A stretch of DNA of 7,183 nucleotides from Thermodesulfatator sp. (GCA_026993045.1 JALWWR010000051.1:1-7183), one strand, 5' to 3'. Positions 1 to 5,669 are shown, counted from the first letter of the stretch. The notes: generated by a model from the letters alone, not told the origin. Translations and numbers: made by a program.

Positions 1-137
1 ATCTTGCAATTCAAGAAGTCAATTACGTTGGATTTTAAAATTTCAGTTTTTGTTTTTATAATTTGCAATTAAATTGCAAAATTTAATAATTTTACCATTT
101 TTCTCCGAATATTTTAGAAAATATGATTGTATTAAAT
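1..137. other. AT-rich gene-free stretch upstream of the integrase
   Basis: This stretch holds no convincing gene. Bases 1-180 contain 39 G/C (about 22%), whereas 60-base samples of the housekeeping genes to the right reach 60-70%. In class-1-like integrons the attI site and cassette array lie on the 5' side of intI, which here is this side, so it could be part of an attI region or the end of a low-GC cassette. No RYYYAAC core box, the form expected on this strand for that orientation, occurs in bases 1-194. It may equally be only an AT-rich promoter region for intI. Confidence 0.5.
62..80. repeat. Perfect 9-bp inverted repeat, possible operator
   Basis: TTTGCAATT (62-70) and AATTGCAAA (72-80) are exact reverse complements around a single central A. 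A further copy of the half-site, TTGCAATT, occurs in direct orientation at 4-11. The palindrome centre is about 67 bp upstream of the putative -35 element of intI. That fits a dimeric regulator or a DNA-bending protein site, but could also be chance in such AT-rich DNA. The sequence is not followed by features of a terminator. Confidence 0.4.
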
Positions 138-165
138 TTGACAAGAAAATGATAGATGATATATC
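138..165 (+). promoter_or_regulatory. Sigma70-like promoter of the integrase gene
   Basis: A perfect -35 hexamer TTGACA at 138-143 is followed after 16 nt by TATATC (160-165), or after 18 nt by TATCTT (162-167). Transcription would begin near 172-175. That rules out the upstream in-frame ATG at 156, which lies inside the promoter spacer, and leaves a leader of about 20 nt before the ATG at 195. I did not find a recognisable LexA box, which is the usual SOS control site of many intI genes. Confidence 0.55.
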
Positions 166-194
166 TTTTCCAAATTGGTCTTGGATGGTTGAGC

Positions 195-1439
195 ATGAAA
201 AGGCAAGAATCAAATATGGAAGAGTTCGCGCGGTTCCTGCGAAAGATTGGAGAGCGGGAAAAGGCTATCCCTTTCATGGTGCGGTGGGTGACACAATTGC
301 TCCAAGAAAACAACCTCTCTTCCGATAAGCCCATATCTCATCAGCGTAAAAAAGAGTTTCTCATAAAATTATCGCAAAAGTTTGAATCCTGGCAAGTAGA
401 ACAAGCCGACCGGGCGCTTAAACTTTACAACTACTTTCTCAATCGTTCTAAAAGCAAAAAAGAAATAGACGAAGCGAAAGCTTTATGGAAGGAAGTCTTG
501 GAGAAGGTCCAAAAAGCCCTCCGGCGTAAGCATTATTCCTACCGGACAGAAAGGACCTATCTCGACTGGGTGCGCCGTTTGGCAGAGTTTACCGGATTTA
601 AACCACCTCGGGTGCTTACCGGGGAAGACTTCCAGGACTTTCTCACGTATCTGGCGGTGGAAAAGCATGTGGCTCCCTCCACTCAGAATCAGGCCCTTAA
701 CGCCTTAGTCTTCTTTTTCAGGGAAGGGCTGGAGCAGGATATCAGCCCATATATCGAAGCAGTGAAGGCCAGAGAGAGACGCAGGCTGCCGGTGGTCTTG
801 ACTAGAGAGGAGGTGCAAGAGGTTCTTTCCGGACTGGAAGAGGTTTCTTATCTGATTTGTGCGCTTATGTATGGAGGAGGCTTGCGGGTAAGTGAGGCCG
901 TAAGGTTGCGGGTTAAGGATCTAAATTTTGAGCGAGGGTTGGTTACGGTTTATTCGGGCAAGGGCGATCGTGATCGGGTAACGGTGCTTCCCCGGAAGCT
1001 TAAGCCGGAGTTCGAAGTTCATCTGGCCAAGGCGCGGGAAATCTACGAAATGGACAGGAAAGCCGGCGTAGCCGGGGTTTATCTGCCCCACGCTTTAGAG
1101 CGCAAATATCCTCATGCCGGTAAAGAATGGGCCTGGTTCTGGGTGTTTCCCTCGCGGGAGCTTTCGGTGGACCCACGCACCGAGACCGTTCGGCGGCACC
1201 ATATCCATCCCAGCGCCGTGCAACGGGCTTTCAAAAAGGCCTTGCGAAAAGCTGGGATCGAAAAGCCGGCCACCGTACATAGTCTGCGACACAGTTTCGC
1301 CACCCATCTCCTTGAGGACGGGTATGACATCCGCACCATTCAAGAACTCATGGGGCACAAGAGTATAAGGACCACCATGATTTACACCCATATTGTGGGA
1401 AAGCGAATCTTAGGAGTCATTAGCCCTTTCGATAGATGA
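195..1439 (+). CDS. intI: Integron integrase (IntI-type tyrosine recombinase), long form
   Basis: This is a site-specific tyrosine recombinase of the integron class, which inserts and excises gene cassettes at attI and attC sites. With the start at 195 it has 414 residues. All six expected active-site residues are visible: R231 (GLRVSE), K256 (SGKGDRD), H362 and R365 (HSLRHSF), H388 (LMGHK) and Y397 (MIYTH). Their spacing equals that of IntI1 (146/171/277/280/303/312, from memory) shifted by 85. The integron-specific extra helix is clear at residues 297-320, including ALERKYPHAGKEW and FWVFPS. IntI1-like sequence begins near residue 100, so the first ~90 residues are an N-terminal extension, a form I recall from environmental integrases. 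The start at 195 was chosen because the promoter lies over the ATG at 156 and GGATGG (183-188) precedes it by 6 nt; ATG 216 is an alternative. The coding sequence for the extension is AT-rich, while the catalytic half approaches the GC level of the neighbours. The C-terminus ends soon after the catalytic Tyr but looks complete. No cassettes are visible. Confidence 0.95.
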   Translation: MKRQESNMEEFARFLRKIGEREKAIPFMVRWVTQLLQENNLSSDKPISHQRKKEFLIKLSQKFESWQVEQADRALKLYNYFLNRSKSKKEIDEAKALWKEVLEKVQKALRRKHYSYRTERTYLDWVRRLAEFTGFKPPRVLTGEDFQDFLTYLAVEKHVAPSTQNQALNALVFFFREGLEQDISPYIEAVKARERRRLPVVLTREEVQEVLSGLEEVSYLICALMYGGGLRVSEAVRLRVKDLNFERGLVTVYSGKGDRDRVTVLPRKLKPEFEVHLAKAREIYEMDRKAGVAGVYLPHALERKYPHAGKEWAWFWVFPSRELSVDPRTETVRRHHIHPSAVQRAFKKALRKAGIEKPATVHSLRHSFATHLLEDGYDIRTIQELMGHKSIRTTMIYTHIVGKRILGVISPFDR

Positions 1440-1509
1440 ATATTGCGAGTCCCCCTTTTTGAGGAGCTAGTTGCCTAATCCTTCCATATAGGGGCTAATG
1501 CCTTTAAGG
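1409..1509. repeat. Long imperfect inverted repeat spanning the intI 3' end
   Basis: Bases 1418-1426 (CATTAGCCC) are the exact reverse complement of 1492-1500 (GGGCTAATG). Allowing G·U pairs, the helix extends over 1409-1428 against 1490-1509, with 18 of 20 positions paired and two mismatches. The left arm lies in the last codons of intI and the right arm in the intergenic region, with about 61 nt between them. The size and imperfect pairing recall an attC site, but the required RYYYAAC and GTTRRRY end boxes are absent, so I do not call it attC. No T-tract follows, so it is not a typical intrinsic terminator. Confidence 0.35.
1471..1499 (+). promoter_or_regulatory. Weak candidate promoter for the dehydrogenase-ETF operon
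   Basis: TTGCCT (1471-1476) and GCTAAT (1494-1499) are separated by 17 nt and match 8 of 12 consensus positions. Some promoter is expected in the 1440-1598 gap because the operon downstream is unrelated to the integrase and nothing else separates them. The -10 element overlaps the right arm of the inverted repeat. Two direct copies of CCTTTAAGG follow at 1501-1509 and 1528-1536. The exact hexamers are uncertain. Confidence 0.25.
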
Positions 1510-1538
1510 CCATTTTCGGGGGGGCCTCCTTTAAGGAC

Positions 1539-1568
1539 GTTTCTACCAGAAACAAAGCTTCTGTGGTA
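1539..1568. promoter_or_regulatory. Overlapping palindromes in the dehydrogenase leader
   Basis: GTTTCT (1539-1544) and AGAAAC (1548-1553) form a perfect 6-bp inverted repeat around ACC. The second arm can instead take part in another hairpin: CAGAA (1547-1551) pairs with TTCTG (1559-1563), or TACCA (1544-1548) pairs with TGGTA (1564-1568). The two structures exclude each other. At DNA level the first repeat could be an operator for a dimeric repressor; at RNA level the pair could act as a switch. The gene's Shine-Dalgarno, GAAGGAGGG (1584-1592), lies just downstream and is not itself in these arms. Confidence 0.3.
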
Positions 1569-1598
1569 TAAGGCAGGGAGAAAGAAGGAGGGCCTTCT

Positions 1599-2747
1599 AT
1601 GCTCCAGCATTTTTGGACTGAAGAAGAGAAGCTTCTGATAGAGCTAGTAGAAAGGATCGGAAAAGAATACGTAGAGCCTTATGCCCGTCAGTGGGATGAA
1701 GAAGAGGTTTACGACCCCCGGCCCCTTAAGGCCTTGGCTCGGGCGGATCTCATGGGGCTGGTTATTCCCAAGGAATACGGAGGTTTGGGCTGGGGGGTTA
1801 AGGCTCTGTGTCTGGCGGTGGAACACCTCTCCAAGTATTGTGCCGGGGTAGCCACCACCTACGCCGCTACCTTCCTGGGGGCCTATCCTATCATCCTTTT
1901 TGGTTCCCCAGAGCAAAAAGCGCGGTATTTGCCAGAGATAGCCAAGGGCCGTCTTTGTGCCTTTGCCCTCACCGAACCCCAGGCTGGAAGTGACGCCGCG
2001 GCCATTCAAACTCGGGCTCAAAAAGAAGGGGACTATTACATCTTAAATGGCATCAAGCAGTGGATCACCAACGGAGGCATCGCCGACTATTACGTGATTA
2101 TTGCCCTTACGGATCCCAAAAAAGGGGCTCGAGGGGCCAGCGCCTTTGTGGTGGAGAGGGGAGATCCGGGCTTAGCCGTAGGGAAAAAAGAAAAGAAGAT
2201 GGGACTTCGGGCCTCCGTGACCACGGAACTCTTTTTTACTAACTGTCGTATTCCCCGGGAACGGCTTTTAGGCCGGGAAGGCTTAGGATTTATCCTGGCC
2301 ATGAAGACCCTGGATTACGCCCGGGTGGGCGCCGGGGCTCAGGCCGTGGGGCTGGCTCAGGGGGCCATGGAGGTGGCTTTGCGGCACGCCCGGCACCGGA
2401 TTCAGTTTGGACAGCCTATTTACCATTTCCAGGCCGTAAGTCACACCTTTGCCGAGATGGCCATGCGGATTGAGGCGGCCCGGGCCCTGGTGTATCAATG
2501 TGCCCAGGCCTTGGACAAGGCCCCCAAAGAAAGCGCGGGCCCTTCGGCCATGGCCAAGGCTTTTGCTACGGATGTGGCCATGTGGGTTACGGAGCGGGCG
2601 GTGCAGATGATGGGGGGCTACGGCTATATGCGAGATTTCCCGGCAGAAAAGATGATGCGAGACGCCAAGTGTCTCCAAATCTATGAAGGAACCAACGAGA
2701 TTCAGCGCAACGTGATCGCCCGAGAGCTCTTGAAATATTACCGTTAG
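1599..2747 (+). CDS. Acyl-CoA dehydrogenase (butyryl/short-chain type family)
   Basis: This soluble FAD enzyme interconverts acyl-CoA and trans-2-enoyl-CoA and exchanges electrons with an electron transfer flavoprotein. At 382 residues it has the normal family length. The first family signature is at 122-132 (FALTEPQAGSD), the second around 336-355 (QMMGGYGYMRDF), and the likely catalytic base is E363 in IYEGTNEIQ near the C-terminus, the position used by short- and medium-chain enzymes and not the alternative site of the isovaleryl/long-chain group. R269-like residues in the HRIQFGQPI stretch (266-274) match the FAD-binding region. The start at 1599 has a strong SD, AAGGAGGG, 6 nt upstream. 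The gene leads a tight set with etfB (13 nt) and etfA, which should supply its electron partner. The exact chain length of the substrate cannot be read from the sequence. Beside a bifurcating-type ETF it could work in the enoyl-reducing direction, as butyryl-CoA dehydrogenase does in clostridia. No signal peptide or membrane segment is seen. Confidence 0.93.
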   Translation: MLQHFWTEEEKLLIELVERIGKEYVEPYARQWDEEEVYDPRPLKALARADLMGLVIPKEYGGLGWGVKALCLAVEHLSKYCAGVATTYAATFLGAYPIILFGSPEQKARYLPEIAKGRLCAFALTEPQAGSDAAAIQTRAQKEGDYYILNGIKQWITNGGIADYYVIIALTDPKKGARGASAFVVERGDPGLAVGKKEKKMGLRASVTTELFFTNCRIPRERLLGREGLGFILAMKTLDYARVGAGAQAVGLAQGAMEVALRHARHRIQFGQPIYHFQAVSHTFAEMAMRIEAARALVYQCAQALDKAPKESAGPSAMAKAFATDVAMWVTERAVQMMGGYGYMRDFPAEKMMRDAKCLQIYEGTNEIQRNVIARELLKYYR

Positions 2748-2760
2748 GAGGGAGGCTTTA

Positions 2761-3549
2761 ATGCATCTAATAGTGTGCCTTAAACCGGTGCCCAAGCCCG
2801 GCACGGTAAAGGTTGATCCTAAGACTCATACTCTCAAGCGGGAGTCCGCGGATTTGATCTTAAACCCTCCGGATCGTTACGCCTTGGAGCTGGCCTTAGG
2901 ACTCAAAGAAAAATACGGAGCAAAGATCACGGCCTTAATGATGGGGCCTCCCAACGCGGCCCCGCTTTTAAAGGAAGCCTACGCCTTAGGAGCTGATCAG
3001 CTGGTCCTCCTTTCAGATCGAATTTTTGCCGGCTCTGACACCCTGGCCACTAGTTATATCTTGGCCCAAGGGCTCCAGAAACTTTCCCCCTTTGACCTGG
3101 TGCTTATGGGTAAGGCTTCTATTGACGGGGAAACGGCCCAGGTGGGGCCAGAGACCGCGGCCTGGCTAGGGCTTCCCAGTCTGACCCAAGTCAAGAGTTT
3201 GGTGCTAGAGCAGGGCCGATGGGTGGCCCGGCGGGTTTTTGAACGGATAGAAGAAGAGGTGGAGTTTCGGGCCCCGGCAGTTCTCACGGTGGAACCCGAG
3301 GGGGAGCTCTGGCCTCCTTCCTTGAAACGTTGGCTGGCATCTCGAGAGATAAAAGAAAAAGTGTTTTCAGCCGAGGATCTGGGATGCAATCCAGAGCTTT
3401 GTGGTCTATCAGGGTCCCCCACTCAGGTGCTGGAGGTCTTTTCCCCTACCTATGAGGGGGAAAGGGAGGTCCTCTCTGGCCCTCCGGAAGAGGTGGTGGA
3501 CCGGCTGGTAAGTCTGCTCCAGGAGAGAGGGTTGCTTAAGGGAGGCTAA
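2761..3549 (+). CDS. etfB: Electron transfer flavoprotein beta subunit, bifurcating-type clade
   Basis: EtfB pairs with EtfA to carry electrons to or from acyl-CoA dehydrogenases. The 262 residues cover the full family length. Conserved blocks are the N-terminal strand with VCLKPVPKPGTVKVDP (5-20), NPPDRYALELAL (35-46), TALMMGPPNA (57-66), LGADQLVLLSDRIFAGSDT (76-94) and the nucleotide-binding loop GKASIDGETAQVGPE (117-131). The MGPP, DRxFAGxDT and SAEDLG...GLSGSPT (203-221) stretches resemble clostridial EtfB of bifurcating butyryl-CoA dehydrogenase complexes far more than mitochondrial-type EtfB; this comparison is from memory. In such proteins EtfB binds a second FAD where ordinary ETFs hold AMP. 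The SD GGAGGGAGG overlaps the stop of the dehydrogenase gene 13 nt upstream, so translation is probably coupled. Confidence 0.95.
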   Translation: MHLIVCLKPVPKPGTVKVDPKTHTLKRESADLILNPPDRYALELALGLKEKYGAKITALMMGPPNAAPLLKEAYALGADQLVLLSDRIFAGSDTLATSYILAQGLQKLSPFDLVLMGKASIDGETAQVGPETAAWLGLPSLTQVKSLVLEQGRWVARRVFERIEEEVEFRAPAVLTVEPEGELWPPSLKRWLASREIKEKVFSAEDLGCNPELCGLSGSPTQVLEVFSPTYEGEREVLSGPPEEVVDRLVSLLQERGLLKGG

Positions 3550-3550
3550 G

Positions 3551-4534
3551 ATGGGTTTTTGGATCTATGGCGAGCGCACTGAGGAAGGCTTCCATCCGGT
3601 AGTCTTGGAACTGGTGGGAGTGGCCCAGAAGATTTGGCCCCAGCCGGAAGAGATAACGGTGGTGACCTTGGGAGCCGAAGGGGCTAGGCCGGTGGCGGAG
3701 GCGCTCCGCGCCTATGGAGTCCGGGTCTTGTGGTTACACCATCCTGAGCTTTCCTATTTTAGGGACGATCTTTACGCCGCGGTCTTGGCGGAAAAAGTTC
3801 GGGCCTTTAAGCCAGAAGTCTTTCTCTTTGGGGCCACCAGTCAGGGGCAGGCCTTGGCGCCTCGGTTGGCCGGCCTTCTTAGATTAGGCCTTACGGCCCA
3901 TTGCACGGCCTTGGAACTGAAGGACGATCGGTTAATACAGATCCGGCCTTCTTTCGGAGAAAACGTGATGGCCAAGATCGTCTCCCGCACCCGTCCCCAG
4001 ATGGCTACCGTGCGTCCCGGAGTCTTCCCCAAGGCCCAACCGGCTTCGGTTGAAGGGGAGCTAATAGAAGAGAAACTGGAGTTCCTTCCTCCAAGTGCCC
4101 TTAAACGCCGGGCGGTATTCTCAAGGCCCAGCAAAGAAAGCCCTCTTTCTGGGGCCCGAATAGTGGTGGCTGGAGGAAGGGGGCTTCTTACCAAAGAGAA
4201 CTTCCAAAAACTCTTTGAGCTGGCCGAGATCTTAGGTGGGGCGGTGGGGGCCACCCGCCCGGTCTGCCACATGGGGTGGATTAGCGAAGACCACATGATC
4301 GGCGTCTCAGGGGAGACGGTGGCCCCTAAGCTTTATATCGGTTTCGGGATTTCCGGGGCCTTGCAGCATACCGTAGGGATAGAAGGGGCGGAGGTGGTAG
4401 TCGCAGTGAACACTGATCCGGAAGCTCCTTTGATGAAACGGGCCGACATCGCGGTGGTGGGGGACGCCACTCAGATCTTGCCCCGTTTGATTCGCCGTTT
4501 AAGGGAGGTGAAGGAGGGAGATCATGGAACTTAA
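3551..4534 (+). CDS. etfA: Electron transfer flavoprotein alpha subunit, bifurcating-type clade
   Basis: EtfA is the partner of EtfB and holds the mobile FAD in its C-terminal domain. The 327 residues span an N-terminal alpha/beta domain (about 1-190) and a C-terminal FAD domain (about 200-320). The latter shows VVAGGRGL (205-212), GATRPV (233-238), GVSG (251-254), LYIGFGISGALQH (261-273) and VNTDPEAPL (286-294). The internal stretch QIRPSFGENVMA (130-141) followed by RPQMATVRPGVF (148-159) is typical of clostridial/FixB-like ETFs and not of the mitochondrial type. Two usually conserved FAD-site positions differ: H240 stands where Asp is common and M249 where Gln is common (family patterns recalled, not aligned). 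No extra N-terminal ferredoxin domain is present. The gene begins 1 nt after the etfB stop, with GGGAGG inside the end of etfB, so the subunits are co-translated. Its last 11 nt overlap fabG. Confidence 0.95.
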   Translation: MGFWIYGERTEEGFHPVVLELVGVAQKIWPQPEEITVVTLGAEGARPVAEALRAYGVRVLWLHHPELSYFRDDLYAAVLAEKVRAFKPEVFLFGATSQGQALAPRLAGLLRLGLTAHCTALELKDDRLIQIRPSFGENVMAKIVSRTRPQMATVRPGVFPKAQPASVEGELIEEKLEFLPPSALKRRAVFSRPSKESPLSGARIVVAGGRGLLTKENFQKLFELAEILGGAVGATRPVCHMGWISEDHMIGVSGETVAPKLYIGFGISGALQHTVGIEGAEVVVAVNTDPEAPLMKRADIAVVGDATQILPRLIRRLREVKEGDHGT

Positions 4535-5264
4535 AGGTAAAGTGGCTCTGGTGACTGGGGCCTCAAGGGGTATCGGGCGGGCGGTAGCCCTAGAGTTGGC
4601 CCGAGCTGGAGCGGCGGTGGCAGTAAATTATGCCGCCTCTGAGGCCGCCGCCCAGGAGGTGGTTCGAGAGATCAAAACCCTGGGAGTAGAGGCCCTAGCG
4701 GTAAAGTTTGACGTAGCAGAGGTCGAGGCCGTGGCCCAAGGGATAGAAGAAATAGAGAAGGCCTTGGGTCCGGTGGATATTTTAGTCAACAACGCTGGAC
4801 TTACCCGAGACGCCCTCCTGATGCGCCTTAAAGAAGAAGACTGGGACCGGGTGCTTTCCGTAAATCTTAAAGGGACTTTTTTGGTCACCAAAGCCGTCAT
4901 TCCCGGCATGTTGAAGCGCCGCTGGGGGCGGATCATAAATATTTCTTCCGTAGTGGCCTTTTCGGGAAACCCTGGGCAGACCAATTATGCGGCCTCGAAG
5001 GCTGGGCTGGTGGGCTTTAGCCGTTCGCTGGCCTTGGAGGTGGCTCGCAGGGGGGTAACCGTGAACGTGGTGGCTCCAGGGTTTATTGAAACTGATATGA
5101 CCGCGGCCCTTTCGGAAAAGGCCCGAGACGCCTTGCTCTCTCAAGTTCCTATGGGCCGGGCTGGCACCCCGGAAGAGGTGGCCCACGCGGTGGCCTTTTT
5201 GGCTTCGGAGAAGGCCTCCTATATCACGGGCGCGGTACTCCACGTGAATGGGGGGTTGTGGTGA
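4524..5264 (+). CDS. fabG: 3-oxoacyl-[acyl-carrier-protein] reductase
   Basis: FabG reduces 3-oxoacyl-ACP to 3-hydroxyacyl-ACP with NADPH, the first reductive step of each type II fatty-acid elongation cycle in the cytosol. It is a classical short-chain dehydrogenase of 246 residues with a Rossmann glycine motif TGASRGIG (11-18), NNAG (89-92) and the tetrad N114, S142, Y155 and K159 in an NPGQTNYAASKAG context. The end, HVNGGLW, is the usual FabG C-terminus. R16 after the glycine motif fits NADPH preference. The ATG at 4524 lies within the end of etfA and is preceded by AAGGAGGG, so the gene is translationally coupled to the ETF genes. Short-chain dehydrogenases are diverse, but the match over the active site and the adjacent acpP and fabF make FabG the best call. 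A 3-hydroxyacyl-CoA dehydrogenase role is a less likely alternative. Confidence 0.94.
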   Translation: MELKGKVALVTGASRGIGRAVALELARAGAAVAVNYAASEAAAQEVVREIKTLGVEALAVKFDVAEVEAVAQGIEEIEKALGPVDILVNNAGLTRDALLMRLKEEDWDRVLSVNLKGTFLVTKAVIPGMLKRRWGRIINISSVVAFSGNPGQTNYAASKAGLVGFSRSLALEVARRGVTVNVVAPGFIETDMTAALSEKARDALLSQVPMGRAGTPEEVAHAVAFLASEKASYITGAVLHVNGGLW

Positions 5265-5365
5265 GCGAGAAACTTCGGTTTCTTCAAAGGTTGCGCGGTG
5301 GGCTTTTCGTAGCTTGGCGGATAGATAAAATCAAAGGAGGGGTAAAGGAAACTTCTCAATCTTGA
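5261..5365 (+). CDS. Doubtful 34-codon ORF overlapping the fabG stop
   Basis: A GTG codon at 5261 overlaps the fabG TGA as GTGA, the usual geometry of translational coupling. It opens a 34-codon frame ending at TGA 5363-5365, coding for a basic peptide with a small hydrophobic centre (GGLFVAW, residues 13-19). A G-rich run upstream within fabG (near 5250-5255) could act as a weak SD. I do not recognise the product. The frame runs through a stable hairpin, and such a short open frame could easily be chance, so a real gene is not established. Confidence 0.17.
   Translation: MSEKLRFLQRLRGGLFVAWRIDKIKGGVKETSQS
5267..5284 (+). other. Stable cUUCGg hairpin just after fabG
   Basis: AGAAAC (5268-5273) and GTTTCT (5278-5283) are perfect complements closing a TTCG loop, and a G·U pair can be added at 5267/5284. 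C(UUCG)G is a well-known extra-stable tetraloop. It starts 3 nt after the fabG stop codon. No U-tract follows, so it is not a canonical intrinsic terminator. It more probably stabilises the 3' end of the upstream transcript or marks a processing point before acpP. Confidence 0.5.
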
Positions 5366-5389
5366 AATTTTGGAAATATAGGCTAAAAG
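5362..5389 (+). promoter_or_regulatory. Candidate internal promoter for acpP
   Basis: TTGAAA (5362-5367) and TAAAAG (5384-5389) are 16 nt apart in a locally AT-rich part of the 159-bp fabG-acpP gap. Transcription would start near 5396, about 28 nt before the acpP ATG. Acyl carrier protein is needed in much larger amounts than the enzymes around it, so an extra promoter here would make sense. An SD-like AAAGGAGGGG at 5334-5341 is not followed by an ATG, GTG or TTG at a useful distance. Confidence 0.35.
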
Positions 5390-5423
5390 CAAGCCAAATC
5401 CGTGGCGGAAAGGGAGGTGTTTC

Positions 5424-5657
5424 ATGTCCGTAGAAGAAAAGGTCATCAAAATTATCGCTGAGAAGCTCAATGTCTCCGAGGATCAGGTGAAGCCTGAGGC
5501 CTCTTTTGTAGACGACCTAGGGGCGGATTCCTTGGACCTGGTGGAGCTGGTCATGGCCATGGAGGAAGAGTTTGGCATGGAGATTTCGGATGAGGAAGCC
5601 GAAAAGCTTCGCACGGTGGGAGACGTTTTAAATTATGTCAAAGAACGGGCCCAATAA
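5424..5657 (+). CDS. acpP: Acyl carrier protein
   Basis: This is the small acidic carrier that holds growing acyl chains as thioesters on 4'-phosphopantetheine. The 77 residues match the usual length. The attachment serine is S36 in the DSL motif ([20 protein letters not shown], 31-50), inside the typical acidic recognition helix. The remaining helices and the C-terminal TVGDVLNYV stretch (64-72) are as in other bacterial ACPs. It is preceded by GGGAGGTG (5412-5419), one of the best SD sequences in the window and consistent with high expression. It lies 12 nt before fabF, its condensing enzyme. Nothing suggests a specialised polyketide carrier. Confidence 0.97.
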   Translation: MSVEEKVIKIIAEKLNVSEDQVKPEASFVDDLGADSLDLVELVMAMEEEFGMEISDEEAEKLRTVGDVLNYVKERAQ

Positions 5658-5669
5658 ACCGGAGGCCAA

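Noticed and set aside
27..33. GTTGGAT, matching the integron core box GTTRRRY
   Set aside because: A 7-mer this degenerate has roughly a one-in-three chance of appearing on either strand in ~190 bases. It also reads in the opposite orientation to that expected for cassettes diverging from intI, and no partner box is present.
156..194. Upstream in-frame ATG at 156 as start of the integrase (427 residues)
   Set aside because: The ATG lies within the spacer of the TTGACA promoter, has no good Shine-Dalgarno and would add a hydrophobic stretch from AT-rich DNA that does not resemble integrase sequence.
92..334. 80-codon frame on the minus strand over the intI start
   Set aside because: It is antisense to intI and its AT-rich leader, has no recognisable motif or SD, and reads as a shadow of the real frame.
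1440..1530. Intrinsic terminator after intI
   Set aside because: The CCCCCTTTTTG run at 1451-1461 has no GC-rich hairpin directly before it, and the hairpins further on lack a following T-tract.
1644..2021. 125-codon minus-strand frame inside the dehydrogenase gene
   Set aside because: Long antisense frames are common in GC-rich genes; the sense frame has clear family signatures throughout.
2283..2804. 173-codon minus-strand frame across the dehydrogenase-etfB junction
   Set aside because: It is antisense to two well-supported genes, rich in His/Gly/Leu as expected for a shadow frame, and has no family resemblance.
4782..5243. 153-codon minus-strand frame inside fabG
   Set aside because: It is antisense to the conserved catalytic region of FabG and shows no motif of its own.
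5219..5470. 83-codon minus-strand frame covering the fabG-acpP gap
   Set aside because: It covers the only large gap in the operon, so I considered it, but it overlaps both conserved ends, runs against the operon and has no SD or recognisable domain.
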